Source: Allopusillimonas ginsengisoli
GTDB taxonomy: Bacteria > Pseudomonadota > Gammaproteobacteria > Burkholderiales > Burkholderiaceae_B
Assembly (NCBI GenBank): GCA_005239165.1
Contig: RAPG01000008.1
Span: 124,001 to 188,000 of the forward strand
Length of the DNA stretch: 64,000 nt
Direction: 5' to 3'
Shown: one piece after another, positions 8,428 through 19,239 of the stretch
Layout of the letters: the number at the start of each line of letters is the position of its first letter
Position numbering within the stretch: the first letter of the stretch is position 1
Program-made: the position numbers and the translations under genes
The notes under the pieces: model-generated
What the model was told of the DNA's origin: nothing
What the model saw: the letters and a program-made list of their open reading frames with translations, nothing else
Databases searched by the model: none

Positions 8428-9513
8428 AAAAAGCCGAGGCATATTGCCTCGGCTTTTCAGACCATCAACAAGCAGATTAACTACTAAGGTTTAAAACTTA
8501 ACCTTCAGGTACAGAGTACCGGCGCTATCGGTATTACCGTCGCCGAACTGACCCGCATAGGACAAGCCCATCGCTGCATTACGGCCTACGCCCATTTCAG
8601 CTGCCAGATCCAGCACCGCTGCGTTCTTGGCAATAGGTGCACCGGCTATTTTAAAGCCTGCGCCATTACCTTGAATGAAGGACATGGTACGCGTGGCATC
8701 AACGTCACCCGCGGCATGGCGCCAGCCAAGACCGGCCATTAGATTGGCTTGGTTTGCACCTACGTCTACCGTAGTTTTACCGCGCAGGCCTAGCGTGAAC
8801 GTTGTAATGTCGTCCTTCTGGCTTTTACCTGACAAGGCTGCTGAACCACCCGACTCTTTAAAGCTCTTTGCGTCCTGGCTTAACCAGGCCAGACCCACAT
8901 AGGGCTCTATCGTGCTGGCGGCACCCACTGGCAAGGCATAGCCAAGCTCAGTGAACAGTTGCGTGGTGTTCACGTCGTAGCTGGCTTTCAAGGTCTGATT
9001 GCCACCCACCGTGACGGAGCGACGGCTGTCTACATCATGACGTGTGTAAGCGGCGCCAGCCAGGAAGTTTACTTTGCCCTTGGCTGTTTCCCAGCTGTTG
9101 CCACCGTAAAGAGCAGCCGTGTAGCTGGTCACATCGGAGCGGGAGTTGCGATCATCCGTTTTGATCTTGCCATCGGTAAAGCCCAGGGCCCCACCCAGAC
9201 GCCATCCGCTGCTGCCTACCGCTGCATCGCCACCGATGAACAGGCCACCGATATCGGTCTTGGTCTTGGCGGTATTGTTATTGCCATCCAGCGAGCTCCA
9301 GTTTCCAACCACCTCAGCCCACAAAGGATAAGCAGCTGAACGTGGCATAGAACCTGCGGTTGCACCATAAGCCTGAGCCGTTGGCGCACCTGCGACCATG
9401 CCGGCCCCAAGGTTGCTGCGCATGCGGTTGGACAAGGTACGTGCAACCACGCCACTGGAATTCATCAATGCGGTCTGCGTGCTGGCGTGTACTTCACCTG
9501 AAAGCTGATTTAA
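8428..9513. repeat. 1,086-bp direct repeat, copy 1 (autotransporter barrel plus terminator)
   Basis: Everything I compared here is identical to 12763-13848 at a constant offset of 4,335 bases. The segment runs from the A-run of the terminator through the barrel domain to the linker that precedes it. Both edges are abrupt: beyond 9513 the coding sequences diverge at once. Perfect identity over more than 1 kb, silent positions included, points to recent duplication or gene conversion. Confidence 0.95.
8429..8457 (-). terminator. Rho-independent terminator of the first autotransporter gene
   Basis: A perfect 12-base-pair stem (AAAAGCCGAGGC / GCCTCGGCTTTT) with a five-base loop is followed by T on the minus strand. 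Its A- and T-tracts may let it work in both directions, also ending the isc-side transcript. An identical copy follows the second autotransporter gene. Confidence 0.9.
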
Positions 9514-12447
9514 CGAGCCCTTGGTGTCCGTTGACTGCAGTGCTGCATCAGCCGACGAGTTACGACCTGCCACCGAAAGCACCCCATCTAGCGTGGCGTT
9601 CTGGTTTGAAGATAACCCGGCGCGTGCCGCATCGATCTTGCTGTTGTCCGCCGACAGGCTGATCTTCACATCTTTGGCCCCGTACTTGACGGGATCAAAC
9701 TTAACCAGTGTTTTCGCGAAACTGCTGTCTAGCTCCTCGCTGTCAAATGTGTTCAGCACATCGCCATTGACCGTTTGCACAATGGTGTAATCATGGTTAA
9801 GCACATAGCCGCCGTTGGCCACCCCATTGACTTTCTCCTGGCCCACGACCAGGTTAACGCCAGTCAGGTTAAAGTCGCCATTGCGAATGATGATCAAGTC
9901 TGACTTACCCGCTCCATTGACCTCCATATTCAGCGTGCCGGTAAAGCCACTGCTCGTGCCGTAGCTTTGCGTCCCAACCGAATTGCCAGGGCTTAAGCTA
10001 CCACCCGAGCCGCTCAGCGCTCCGTCGACAAACAGGTTTCCGCCAAGTGTTGCCCCGTTAGAGACGCTGGCATTGCCCTGCACCGCGATTGGTGTTCCGG
10101 TAGTGCCACCTCTCAGCTCTGACTGGCCCGTCAAGTCTACATCGCCGCCAATTGTAGTCGGTGCGGACTGGCTGAAATTCAAAGTCGTGTCCGCGCCCAA
10201 CACATCCTGGGCAATTGTTGTCGTGCCAGAAAAACTAACAGTTGAGCCTGAACCGCCCACCAAGCTCTGGCCAATCGACGTTGTCCCGCCAAACCCTACG
10301 TTTGCGCCTGATCCGGTGTCCAGGTTTTGAGTAATGGACGCCGTGTTGCCGAAGGTCACTGTCGAGCCTTGGGTACTCAGGTTTTGTCCAATGGTTGTTG
10401 GGCCGTTAAACGCCAATGTGGAACCGGTGCCAACGACGCTGCCACCGACGCTCGTCGTGCCCGCAAACGTTCCAGTAGTACCTGAACCGGTGGAAATGCC
10501 ACCGCTAATGTCGGCGCCGTTGGTAAAGGTCACCGTTGCATTGCTTCCACCGGTCACGTTACCGCTGATAGGGGCCCCACCAGTATTCGTTAACGAACCG
10601 CCATCTGCTACAGCGGCATCGTTAATGCCTTTGACTATCCCGGTCCAGCTTGCGCCAGCCCCGACGACGAAATTAGTCTTGCCGCCTTTAGCGCGTGTGT
10701 TACTGCCGCCCTTGGTCAGGCCATCCAGGTCGACAACATCGCCAGTAGCGGTTGAGCCCTTGGCCAACGTCAGGTTAACAATACCATCCATCGCGGCTGT
10801 TGCACGATTCACCTGCAGCAACGTACCGTTGTTCTGCGTCAGGGTTGTTCCTGAACCTGCTGTGATGTTTTGCGTCTGACCAGCTTGTGTCAGTTGCGAA
10901 ATAATAGAGGCATCAGAGGACTTCACGTTTACGCCAGTTAAGGCCACGGTGCCGTTGTCCTGAACGCGAACTGCCGCCGCGCCAGTACCGGTCGTCGTTA
11001 TAGAACCACCGGTGACGGCTATGTTTCCACCACCTACGGCGTTAATACCATACGCATTGGCGCCGCTCGTTGAAATCTTCGTGTTCGATGCCGTGACCTT
11101 CCCTGTGCTTGACTCAGCACGCAGGCCATCAGCTGACTGCCCTGAGGTTGTAACCGACGTATCCGTCAGAGTGGCCACGCCACCATCTTTGGCCAGCACA
11201 CCATAGCTGCCATCTTTACCCTTTCCACCTTTGGTTGTGATGGATCCTTTGTTCTGTGTGAACTGACCGCCTGTACCTTCGACAAAGGCACCGAAAGAGT
11301 TCTGGCCTTCAGTCAGCACAGTTGCGGAGTTGACGACTTTTGCACCATTGACATTAAAGCCCCACGACCGATCGGCCTTCGTCTGGATTGTGCCGCCCGT
11401 AATGGTGATTGCGCTGTCGGTGCCTGAGGCTTGTACTGCATGGGAATCGGCACCGGCCGTGGAAATAGTCACTCCATTAGTGCTGACCGTGCTGGCGCCA
11501 GCGGCATACACTGCACGCGAAAATGCACCCAAGGTCGAAACACTGCCGCCGTCCAGGCTGATGGTCGATGAATCGCTGGCGTTGAGTCCCATCGCCATGC
11601 CATTGGCCGTGTCAGGCGCGACGCCCGCGACGCTAATGACTACATTCTTGGCGGTAATGGAAGAACCCGCTCCGGTTGTAAACGCGCCATGAGCTGTCTT
11701 CCCAGTAGTAGTTACCGAACCACCCTGGAAATTGATTTTTCCGCCTGTATCTGCAAAGAGGCCGTTTGCCCCAGCCCCAGAAGTCTTGATATTACTTTGG
11801 GTCACCACCGTATTACCATTGAACTGAGCTTTCACACCCGCACTTCCGGCACCCTCGGTATTAATGGTTACATTATTCGCCAATAAGACGCCGCTACCGG
11901 TAACGTTAGGGTCAATTAGCGCGCCAACTATTAATCCGTTAGCTATGTCGCCTGTTGTGTGTATCGTGCTGTCATTTATTGTGAGATTGCTATCTGAGCG
12001 GTCGCCGGCATTGCGTTCAAAATAAAGAAATGCGCCATGGGCGGACTTGCCAGCAGTGGTAATTTGGACACGGTTAGCGACAATACTTGTGGCCGGATCC
12101 ATTGAGCTGGAATTATAAGACTGCAAACCACCCCTGACGCCCGTGGAGTTAATGACGCTATCGCTAATATTGATTGAGCCGGCCTTGGCAAAAACAGCAC
12201 CAAAGTTTCCACCTGAATCCATGTCATTATTGACCTCGAAATTCGAGGCGTTTAGCGTTGTGAGATCTTTGGAGGATGAAGCCCTCACATCTACCAAGCC
12301 ATATTCTCCGCTCGTAAGCGTAGTTTCCTGCCCATCTTTCAGTTTGAGGTCTTCGGCATGAATTGGCGCAGACCCAAATGCCATTAGTAATGCAGTGCTC
12401 AGCGTTGTGACCCTTAAAACAGTCACGGTTTTGTGATGTGTACCCAT
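8491..12447 (-). CDS. Autotransporter (type Va) adhesin-like protein, copy A
   Basis: This 1,318-residue protein has a signal peptide (cleavage probably after residue 31, SAPIHA). Its passenger of some 800 residues is rich in G, T, S and V with repeats of the kind TTSG..A.G..A..GG, typical of a right-handed beta-helix. At about residues 630-770 lie roughly seven repeats of about 20 residues with the pattern GSTV.F.G.TTIG..L. The hallmark SPGNSVGTQ follows, and the last 340 residues form the linker and beta-barrel ending in the aromatic residue of LYLKVKF. The passenger should be exported through the outer membrane; its ligand is unknown. GGAGG lies before the ATG. The barrel-coding DNA is identical to that of copy B. 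Confidence 0.93.
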   Translation of the reverse strand: MGTHHKTVTVLRVTTLSTALLMAFGSAPIHAEDLKLKDGQETTLTSGEYGLVDVRASSSKDLTTLNASNFEVNNDMDSGGNFGAVFAKAGSINISDSVINSTGVRGGLQSYNSSSMDPATSIVANRVQITTAGKSAHGAFLYFERNAGDRSDSNLTINDSTIHTTGDIANGLIVGALIDPNVTGSGVLLANNVTINTEGAGSAGVKAQFNGNTVVTQSNIKTSGAGANGLFADTGGKINFQGGSVTTTGKTAHGAFTTGAGSSITAKNVVISVAGVAPDTANGMAMGLNASDSSTISLDGGSVSTLGAFSRAVYAAGASTVSTNGVTISTAGADSHAVQASGTDSAITITGGTIQTKADRSWGFNVNGAKVVNSATVLTEGQNSFGAFVEGTGGQFTQNKGSITTKGGKGKDGSYGVLAKDGGVATLTDTSVTTSGQSADGLRAESSTGKVTASNTKISTSGANAYGINAVGGGNIAVTGGSITTTGTGAAAVRVQDNGTVALTGVNVKSSDASIISQLTQAGQTQNITAGSGTTLTQNNGTLLQVNRATAAMDGIVNLTLAKGSTATGDVVDLDGLTKGGSNTRAKGGKTNFVVGAGASWTGIVKGINDAAVADGGSLTNTGGAPISGNVTGGSNATVTFTNGADISGGISTGSGTTGTFAGTTSVGGSVVGTGSTLAFNGPTTIGQNLSTQGSTVTFGNTASITQNLDTGSGANVGFGGTTSIGQSLVGGSGSTVSFSGTTTIAQDVLGADTTLNFSQSAPTTIGGDVDLTGQSELRGGTTGTPIAVQGNASVSNGATLGGNLFVDGALSGSGGSLSPGNSVGTQSYGTSSGFTGTLNMEVNGAGKSDLIIIRNGDFNLTGVNLVVGQEKVNGVANGGYVLNHDYTIVQTVNGDVLNTFDSEELDSSFAKTLVKFDPVKYGAKDVKISLSADNSKIDAARAGLSSNQNATLDGVLSVAGRNSSADAALQSTDTKGSLNQLSGEVHASTQTALMNSSGVVARTLSNRMRSNLGAGMVAGAPTAQAYGATAGSMPRSAAYPLWAEVVGNWSSLDGNNNTAKTKTDIGGLFIGGDAAVGSSGWRLGGALGFTDGKIKTDDRNSRSDVTSYTAALYGGNSWETAKGKVNFLAGAAYTRHDVDSRRSVTVGGNQTLKASYDVNTTQLFTELGYALPVGAASTIEPYVGLAWLSQDAKSFKESGGSAALSGKSQKDDITTFTLGLRGKTTVDVGANQANLMAGLGWRHAAGDVDATRTMSFIQGNGAGFKIAGAPIAKNAAVLDLAAEMGVGRNAAMGLSYAGQFGDGNTDSAGTLYLKVKF

Positions 12448-12469
12448 TTTTCCTCCAGTTCGGCTTAAT

Positions 12470-12538
12470 ACTTCTTACGTATTGACATAAAAAATTAAAT
12501 GAAGAAATTTTTTGACATTGTTTGAAATGAATATAGCA
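12470..12538 (-). promoter_or_regulatory. Promoter and conserved leader of autotransporter copy A
   Basis: On the minus strand the extended -10 element TGCTATATT lies about 83 bases before the start codon. A 19-base leader element (reverse complement of 12470-12488, ATGTCAATACGTAAGAAGT) is identical in the second autotransporter gene at nearly the same distance, whereas the leader between them differs. No clear -35 box is seen, as is common with extended -10 promoters. Confidence 0.6.
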
Positions 12539-12762
12539 CAACAGGTTTCTATATGTTTAAAACATATTAAAGTGTGACGTTACGGAGCAACGGTTCGTAA
12601 TGCATTCCTTTTCTTATGGCATTTCGTATAAAAGGTCGTACGGGGATATTTGATGGGGAAGGGTGGCGGCGAATACTTCTCGGTTCATTCGCCTGTCGCG
12701 GCTTTCACTATATTCATAGGTTCTGTGGCCGGTCTGTTTTGTGTGCTGCCTCACAGAATCAA
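12539..12762. other. Intergenic DNA between the two autotransporter genes
   Basis: AT-rich DNA upstream of the promoter of copy A and downstream of the terminator of copy B. It holds a short open frame on the plus strand that resembles no known protein. Nothing else was recognised. Confidence 0.5.
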
Positions 12763-13848
12763 AAAAAGCCGAGGCATATTGCCTCGGCTTTTCAGACCAT
12801 CAACAAGCAGATTAACTACTAAGGTTTAAAACTTAACCTTCAGGTACAGAGTACCGGCGCTATCGGTATTACCGTCGCCGAACTGACCCGCATAGGACAA
12901 GCCCATCGCTGCATTACGGCCTACGCCCATTTCAGCTGCCAGATCCAGCACCGCTGCGTTCTTGGCAATAGGTGCACCGGCTATTTTAAAGCCTGCGCCA
13001 TTACCTTGAATGAAGGACATGGTACGCGTGGCATCAACGTCACCCGCGGCATGGCGCCAGCCAAGACCGGCCATTAGATTGGCTTGGTTTGCACCTACGT
13101 CTACCGTAGTTTTACCGCGCAGGCCTAGCGTGAACGTTGTAATGTCGTCCTTCTGGCTTTTACCTGACAAGGCTGCTGAACCACCCGACTCTTTAAAGCT
13201 CTTTGCGTCCTGGCTTAACCAGGCCAGACCCACATAGGGCTCTATCGTGCTGGCGGCACCCACTGGCAAGGCATAGCCAAGCTCAGTGAACAGTTGCGTG
13301 GTGTTCACGTCGTAGCTGGCTTTCAAGGTCTGATTGCCACCCACCGTGACGGAGCGACGGCTGTCTACATCATGACGTGTGTAAGCGGCGCCAGCCAGGA
13401 AGTTTACTTTGCCCTTGGCTGTTTCCCAGCTGTTGCCACCGTAAAGAGCAGCCGTGTAGCTGGTCACATCGGAGCGGGAGTTGCGATCATCCGTTTTGAT
13501 CTTGCCATCGGTAAAGCCCAGGGCCCCACCCAGACGCCATCCGCTGCTGCCTACCGCTGCATCGCCACCGATGAACAGGCCACCGATATCGGTCTTGGTC
13601 TTGGCGGTATTGTTATTGCCATCCAGCGAGCTCCAGTTTCCAACCACCTCAGCCCACAAAGGATAAGCAGCTGAACGTGGCATAGAACCTGCGGTTGCAC
13701 CATAAGCCTGAGCCGTTGGCGCACCTGCGACCATGCCGGCCCCAAGGTTGCTGCGCATGCGGTTGGACAAGGTACGTGCAACCACGCCACTGGAATTCAT
13801 CAATGCGGTCTGCGTGCTGGCGTGTACTTCACCTGAAAGCTGATTTAA
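12763..13848. repeat. 1,086-bp direct repeat, copy 2 (autotransporter barrel plus terminator)
   Basis: This is the second copy of the segment at 8428-9513 with no difference that I could find. It covers the terminator hairpin and codons for the last 340 residues of copy B. The boundary on the passenger side lies at the codons for LNQLSGEVH. Confidence 0.95.
12764..12792 (-). terminator. Rho-independent terminator of the second autotransporter gene
   Basis: This is the same 12-base-pair hairpin as at 8429-8457. Here the run of A on the plus strand is seven long, giving a better U-tract for the minus-strand transcript. Confidence 0.9.
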
Positions 13849-16548
13849 GGCGTTTTTGACGTCTGGATCCATCAGGGCAGCGGTTGCCAGGGTATTGCCA
13901 GCAGAAGCTGACATCAGCCCATCGTAAGTGGCGTTCTGGTTGTCAGACCAGCCCGCGCGCTCTGCATCAATGGCGGCGTCGTCGACAGACAGACCGACTC
14001 TGACCTCAGCGGGGTTGTCATATTTGACATTAAGCTTGAGCAGATCACCAAAATTGGCTGCAAGCGTTGGGTCACGGAATTCATTCTCAACCACACCCGC
14101 TTTGGTCTGCAAAATGGTGTAGTCATGATTGATCAAGTAACCGCCGTTGCCGTTCTCTTGTGCCACCGTCAGCTTGACATCACCAATATCAATATTGCCC
14201 GTGTTGATGACGATTTTGTCGGACTGGCCTGCCGCGTTGATCTCGGCCCGATACTCAGTATCGGTTAGTGTGCCGGCGCTGTCGAACGTCTGTGTGCCTA
14301 CTGAGTTACCAGGGTTAAATAGACCGCCCTGGGATGAAACCGTGCCACCCACGTCCAGATTGCCACCCAGGGTGGAGTTTAGCACCGTCACGTTGCCAAA
14401 AATGCTAACCGGTGTTTGTACGGAACCACCATGAGTCGTGGAGCCGTCCGTCAACAACACGTTGCCATTAATCGTGGTTGGTGCTGTAGGGCTAAAGTTG
14501 ATATTAGTTCCTTCGCCAGCGATTGCGGTGCCTGTGCCACCACCTATCGTAGTCGCGCCACCAAAGTTATATGTTGATCCGCTTACGCCCGTTACTGAAC
14601 CGCCGACGGTTACAGCGTCGATGAACGAAACGATTGAGTTTTGTAGGGCCGCTAAATTGTGGTTGACCGTGGTGGGACCGGCGAACGACACAGTTGATCC
14701 TGTGCCAGCCGCTACGCTGCCCTGAATCGTAACAGGGGCAGTAAATGTCGTAGTCGAGTTTGAACCGCTTGCAACGTTTCCGCTGACGTTAGTGTCGGTG
14801 TAAGTTTGAGTGGCTCCGTCGGCGACGACAGTATCGCCGGCAACCAAAACAATACCTGCCCAATGTGCGCCGTTATTAGCGACAACGGTTTTGCCTGTGC
14901 CCGTGGCGCTACGGTCGTCCACGTTACCGGCCGTGAAAGCGCCAGACTCCAAAGCCAGGTTTACTTTACCGTCTTGGCCGTTTGCTGTGCGATTAACGAG
15001 CAGCAAGGTACCGTTGTTTTCCGAGACAGCGGAGCCATTCTTGATGCTGATGTTTTGCTCCGAACCGCTTGTGTTCAGATTAGAGACCAGCGATGCGCCC
15101 TTAGCCTGCAGCGTTGTTTTATCCAGCGTCACCGTCGCATTATCACTCATGACAATGCCGTCGCCCTGTGTGGACACCAGTTTGCTGCCGTTTTTCGTGG
15201 TCAGCGTGCTGCCGTAATTCACCTCTGCAGCAACCGCCTTGGCGCCGGTGACTGTGATGCTTGTGTTGTCGAGATTGATGGTGCCCGAGGTTTTGTCAGA
15301 TCCGACATCTGCCCCTGCAAGCGCGCCTACGCTTTCATCGCCGGTGGTTTTGATCGTTGCGCCTTTGACGTTGATAACGCCGTCGCCCACCCCAGCCACA
15401 CCGCCTAGTGCAGACAAACCATTGGCAGTCTCACCGCCGTCCACATGCTTTGCGCCCTGCACCAGGAGCGTGCCGCCATTTATTGTGGATACACCCCCCT
15501 TGTAGGCCCAAACGGCATCACCAACTGCGCCGGTGGTGGTGATATTTACATTATTCGTGGTAAGTGTGGAGTCGGCACCAGATGCGTACACACCATAGGC
15601 CATGAACCCATTGGTGCTGATGGAGCCGCCGTTTAGCTCAACTTTGCCGCCATCTATTGCATATGCACCGTATGACCTCTGGCCTTCGGTTTTAATAGTG
15701 GTGCCGTTCTTGGTAGTGACCTTGGAACCCGCGCCGGTTGCCTGTATGCCATAACTGCGAGATTCAGTGCCGTTCACCGTGCCGGCTGTAGGTTTGTTGG
15801 CGGTATAGATAGACCCGCCATCCAGAACAATACTTCCACCAGTTTCTGCATAGGCGCCGACGGCTTTCAAGCCATTCGTCGTGATGCTGCTATTGTTCAC
15901 CACGGCTTTACCAAGAAGCTCAGTCTTTACACCGATACTCGTGTCGCCACTGGTGTTAATGGTTAACTTGTTGCCAGTTAAAACACCAGTGCCTGTATTG
16001 GTAGGGTAAAGCGTACCAGTACTGAGTAAGCCGTACCCTCTGACTCCAGTGGTAGTAATCGTACTGTTGTTAAGCGTCAGATTGGTGTTCGAGCGATTGC
16101 TGTTTTGCTCAATATAAATAACAGCGCCATGGGCACCTTCGTGAGAAGTCGTTATTGTGAGGTTGTTGCCAACAATGCTTGTTTCCGCTTCGCCCTGTTG
16201 GGAGGAATAGGCCTGCAAGCCGTAATTAATGCCCGTGGTATTGATTTTACTATCGTTGATGTTTATTGCAGCGCCTTTAGCCAATACTGCACCGACTTTG
16301 CCGCTTACGCGTGAATCATTAATGGTCAGATTAGTAGCGTCCAGCGTAGTCTGTTCCGACTTGGGGCTTCCGTACCTGACGTCCACGTAATCATATGATT
16401 CGTCTTCTGCAGTGTTTGCGTGCCCATTGTCGAGTGTCAAATTTGATGTTGGCACAGCGAAAGCCGGTGCAGATCCAAACGCCATTAATAATGCGGCGCT
16501 GAGCGTTGTGACCCTCAAAATGGTCGCAGTAGTTTTATGCTTTCTCAT
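12826..16548 (-). CDS. Autotransporter (type Va) adhesin-like protein, copy B
   Basis: This 1,240-residue paralogue of the neighbouring autotransporter has a signal peptide nearly the same as copy A (LRVTTLS.ALLMAFGSAP, cleavage near residue 31). Its passenger is related but clearly diverged and shows the same beta-helix style repeats, with about five 20-residue repeats (GSTVSFAGPTTV type) near residues 600-720. NPGNSVGTQ follows, and the linker and barrel at residues about 901-1240 are identical to copy A. The frame is open 21 codons further upstream, but the ATG at 16548 is preceded by GGAGAGGAA and starts the signal peptide properly, so I use it. It probably exposes an adhesin or similar passenger on the cell surface. 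Confidence 0.93.
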   Translation of the reverse strand: MRKHKTTATILRVTTLSAALLMAFGSAPAFAVPTSNLTLDNGHANTAEDESYDYVDVRYGSPKSEQTTLDATNLTINDSRVSGKVGAVLAKGAAININDSKINTTGINYGLQAYSSQQGEAETSIVGNNLTITTSHEGAHGAVIYIEQNSNRSNTNLTLNNSTITTTGVRGYGLLSTGTLYPTNTGTGVLTGNKLTINTSGDTSIGVKTELLGKAVVNNSSITTNGLKAVGAYAETGGSIVLDGGSIYTANKPTAGTVNGTESRSYGIQATGAGSKVTTKNGTTIKTEGQRSYGAYAIDGGKVELNGGSISTNGFMAYGVYASGADSTLTTNNVNITTTGAVGDAVWAYKGGVSTINGGTLLVQGAKHVDGGETANGLSALGGVAGVGDGVINVKGATIKTTGDESVGALAGADVGSDKTSGTINLDNTSITVTGAKAVAAEVNYGSTLTTKNGSKLVSTQGDGIVMSDNATVTLDKTTLQAKGASLVSNLNTSGSEQNISIKNGSAVSENNGTLLLVNRTANGQDGKVNLALESGAFTAGNVDDRSATGTGKTVVANNGAHWAGIVLVAGDTVVADGATQTYTDTNVSGNVASGSNSTTTFTAPVTIQGSVAAGTGSTVSFAGPTTVNHNLAALQNSIVSFIDAVTVGGSVTGVSGSTYNFGGATTIGGGTGTAIAGEGTNINFSPTAPTTINGNVLLTDGSTTHGGSVQTPVSIFGNVTVLNSTLGGNLDVGGTVSSQGGLFNPGNSVGTQTFDSAGTLTDTEYRAEINAAGQSDKIVINTGNIDIGDVKLTVAQENGNGGYLINHDYTILQTKAGVVENEFRDPTLAANFGDLLKLNVKYDNPAEVRVGLSVDDAAIDAERAGWSDNQNATYDGLMSASAGNTLATAALMDPDVKNALNQLSGEVHASTQTALMNSSGVVARTLSNRMRSNLGAGMVAGAPTAQAYGATAGSMPRSAAYPLWAEVVGNWSSLDGNNNTAKTKTDIGGLFIGGDAAVGSSGWRLGGALGFTDGKIKTDDRNSRSDVTSYTAALYGGNSWETAKGKVNFLAGAAYTRHDVDSRRSVTVGGNQTLKASYDVNTTQLFTELGYALPVGAASTIEPYVGLAWLSQDAKSFKESGGSAALSGKSQKDDITTFTLGLRGKTTVDVGANQANLMAGLGWRHAAGDVDATRTMSFIQGNGAGFKIAGAPIAKNAAVLDLAAEMGVGRNAAMGLSYAGQFGDGNTDSAGTLYLKVKF

Positions 16549-16572
16549 TTCCTCTCCACGGTTTGCCTTAGG

Positions 16573-16640
16573 ACTTCTTACGTATTGACATGAAATTGTG
16601 TGCTTGAACATTTATGTTTTTATTTGAAGGGAATATAGCA
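16573..16640 (-). promoter_or_regulatory. Promoter and conserved leader of autotransporter copy B
   Basis: The extended -10 TGCTATATT on the minus strand is 84 bases before the ATG, as in copy A, and the same 19-base leader element occurs at 16573-16591. The shared promoter and leader suggest common control of both genes. Confidence 0.6.
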
Positions 16641-17073
16641 CGAGAGATTTCAAAACGAATGAAGACGTTAGATATTGTTGTAGGGAGGTCGCAATTTGAA
16701 AGATATTGTTAACGTTGTAAGTTATAGTGAATATAAGTGATTGGAAGTGAGCTTTTATTGGTAACTGTGTGCTCTACATCACTCTTTCACAGCGAGTAAG
16801 GTGACAGGTTTTTTAGAAGCTTTAGAGACTGAAAATTGGCGCAACGCACGCAATAATCAAGTTAAGACGACTTATGTTTAGGCATGCAAAAGACCACACC
16901 GTCTTTGCCGATTTATTCAGCCTGAATGTACCGGTGCTAATCAAATTAGTGCTTGTTATCGCTGCAGACTTTCATCTACATTAACCACGCTCTTACGAGC
17001 GGGTGTGTGCTTTCTTTACGCGATAAGCAGGTCGCTTATTTGCACGATATGCATGTGACAAATTTGAATATGA
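16641..17073. other. AT-rich intergenic DNA
   Basis: About 430 bases upstream of autotransporter copy B and downstream of the crotonase gene. No coding region, hairpin terminator or RNA gene was recognised. Confidence 0.5.
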
Positions 17074-17895
17074 TCAGGGCTTATGAAAAACCGCTTTGCG
17101 TTTTTCGATAAAGGCTTTTATGCCTTCTTGCGCAGCCGCTTCACCGCCTGAAGCAACCATATATCGACGCTCGGAATCCAGGTGTTTTTCGAAAGAGTGT
17201 GTGCCCGCACTTTCGACCAGAAACTTGGTGCGTTCCATTACATGCTTAGGAGCATCTGCCAGCAAATTAGCCAACGTTGTTGCCTCGCTCAGTAATTGCG
17301 CTGCGGGATATATCGCATCGACAATACCTTGTTGCAGGCAGGCCTGGGCATCGAGTGGCGTATTCAGAAAAAACAATTGTTTGGCACGCACAGACCCTGT
17401 GCGTCTTGCAAGAAACCATGAGCTTCCGGCATCGGGTGTAAGACCTATGGCCGAATACCCGCAGCGCAGCTTCATGGTTTCGGCGGCGAGCACAAAGTCG
17501 GCACACAGCGCAATGCCTATGCCGCCGCCGCCCACGGGGCCATTAATCGCCGATACAACCGGTAGCCCAGATGCGTTCAAGCGTACGAGCGCTTTATGTA
17601 GCGGAGTGATAATAGCGTCGAGCAGTTCGGCGAGATTGTCGAGCTCTGCTTCAAATGTGCGAATATCGCCGCCGGCGCAAAATGTTTTACCGATAGCGCG
17701 CAGTAGCACGACCCGCGTACTCGTGTCGTCACAGGCCTGGTTGATTGCAGCAGCGAAGGCATTAATGGTTGCAACGTCAAGCGCATTAGCGTGATCAGGC
17801 CTGTTTAGCGTAATGTGCGCCACGCCGTTTTCCAGCTTGCAAAGCACAGGATCGTTAACTGGGTCAGGTGTAGCGTCGGTATTTGTGTCCATCAT
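17074..17895 (-). CDS. Enoyl-CoA hydratase/isomerase family protein, PaaG-like
   Basis: This 273-residue crotonase-fold protein has the CoA-binding and oxyanion-hole segments FCAGGDIR (about residue 72) and GPVGGGGIG (about residue 120). The two glutamates that hydratases use are absent (GGGIGI in place of GGGCE, and CGYSAIG in place of QPEI). Instead there is an aspartate in LTPDAGSSW, as in PaaG-type isomerases. An isomerase is therefore more likely than a hydratase. It stands alone, transcribed toward autotransporter copy B, and its pathway is not shown by its neighbours. Confidence 0.85.
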   Translation of the reverse strand: MMDTNTDATPDPVNDPVLCKLENGVAHITLNRPDHANALDVATINAFAAAINQACDDTSTRVVLLRAIGKTFCAGGDIRTFEAELDNLAELLDAIITPLHKALVRLNASGLPVVSAINGPVGGGGIGIALCADFVLAAETMKLRCGYSAIGLTPDAGSSWFLARRTGSVRAKQLFFLNTPLDAQACLQQGIVDAIYPAAQLLSEATTLANLLADAPKHVMERTKFLVESAGTHSFEKHLDSERRYMVASGGEAAAQEGIKAFIEKRKAVFHKP

Positions 17896-19121
<1,226 letters not shown>

Positions 19122-19239
19122 GGTTTAGATTATCTAGCGTGCAGCGTTGCTGGGTGGCGCTCGGGTTATGCAGGCGCGAGGTGGTTATTTACACTACCTG
19201 TGCAAACCGTTTTTTTTATCTGGCAGGCGCTGTCTGTAA

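Noticed and set aside
12616..12822. 68-codon frame between the autotransporter genes
   Set aside because: It runs into the terminator and the end of the neighbouring gene on the other strand and has no protein-like features.
8428..13848. Identical segments as insertion sequences
   Set aside because: They encode barrel domains and a terminator, not transposase, and have no terminal inverted repeats or target duplications.
14806..15408. 200-codon plus-strand frame antisense to autotransporter copy B
   Set aside because: It is a shadow of the repetitive passenger codons with no start signal or family features.
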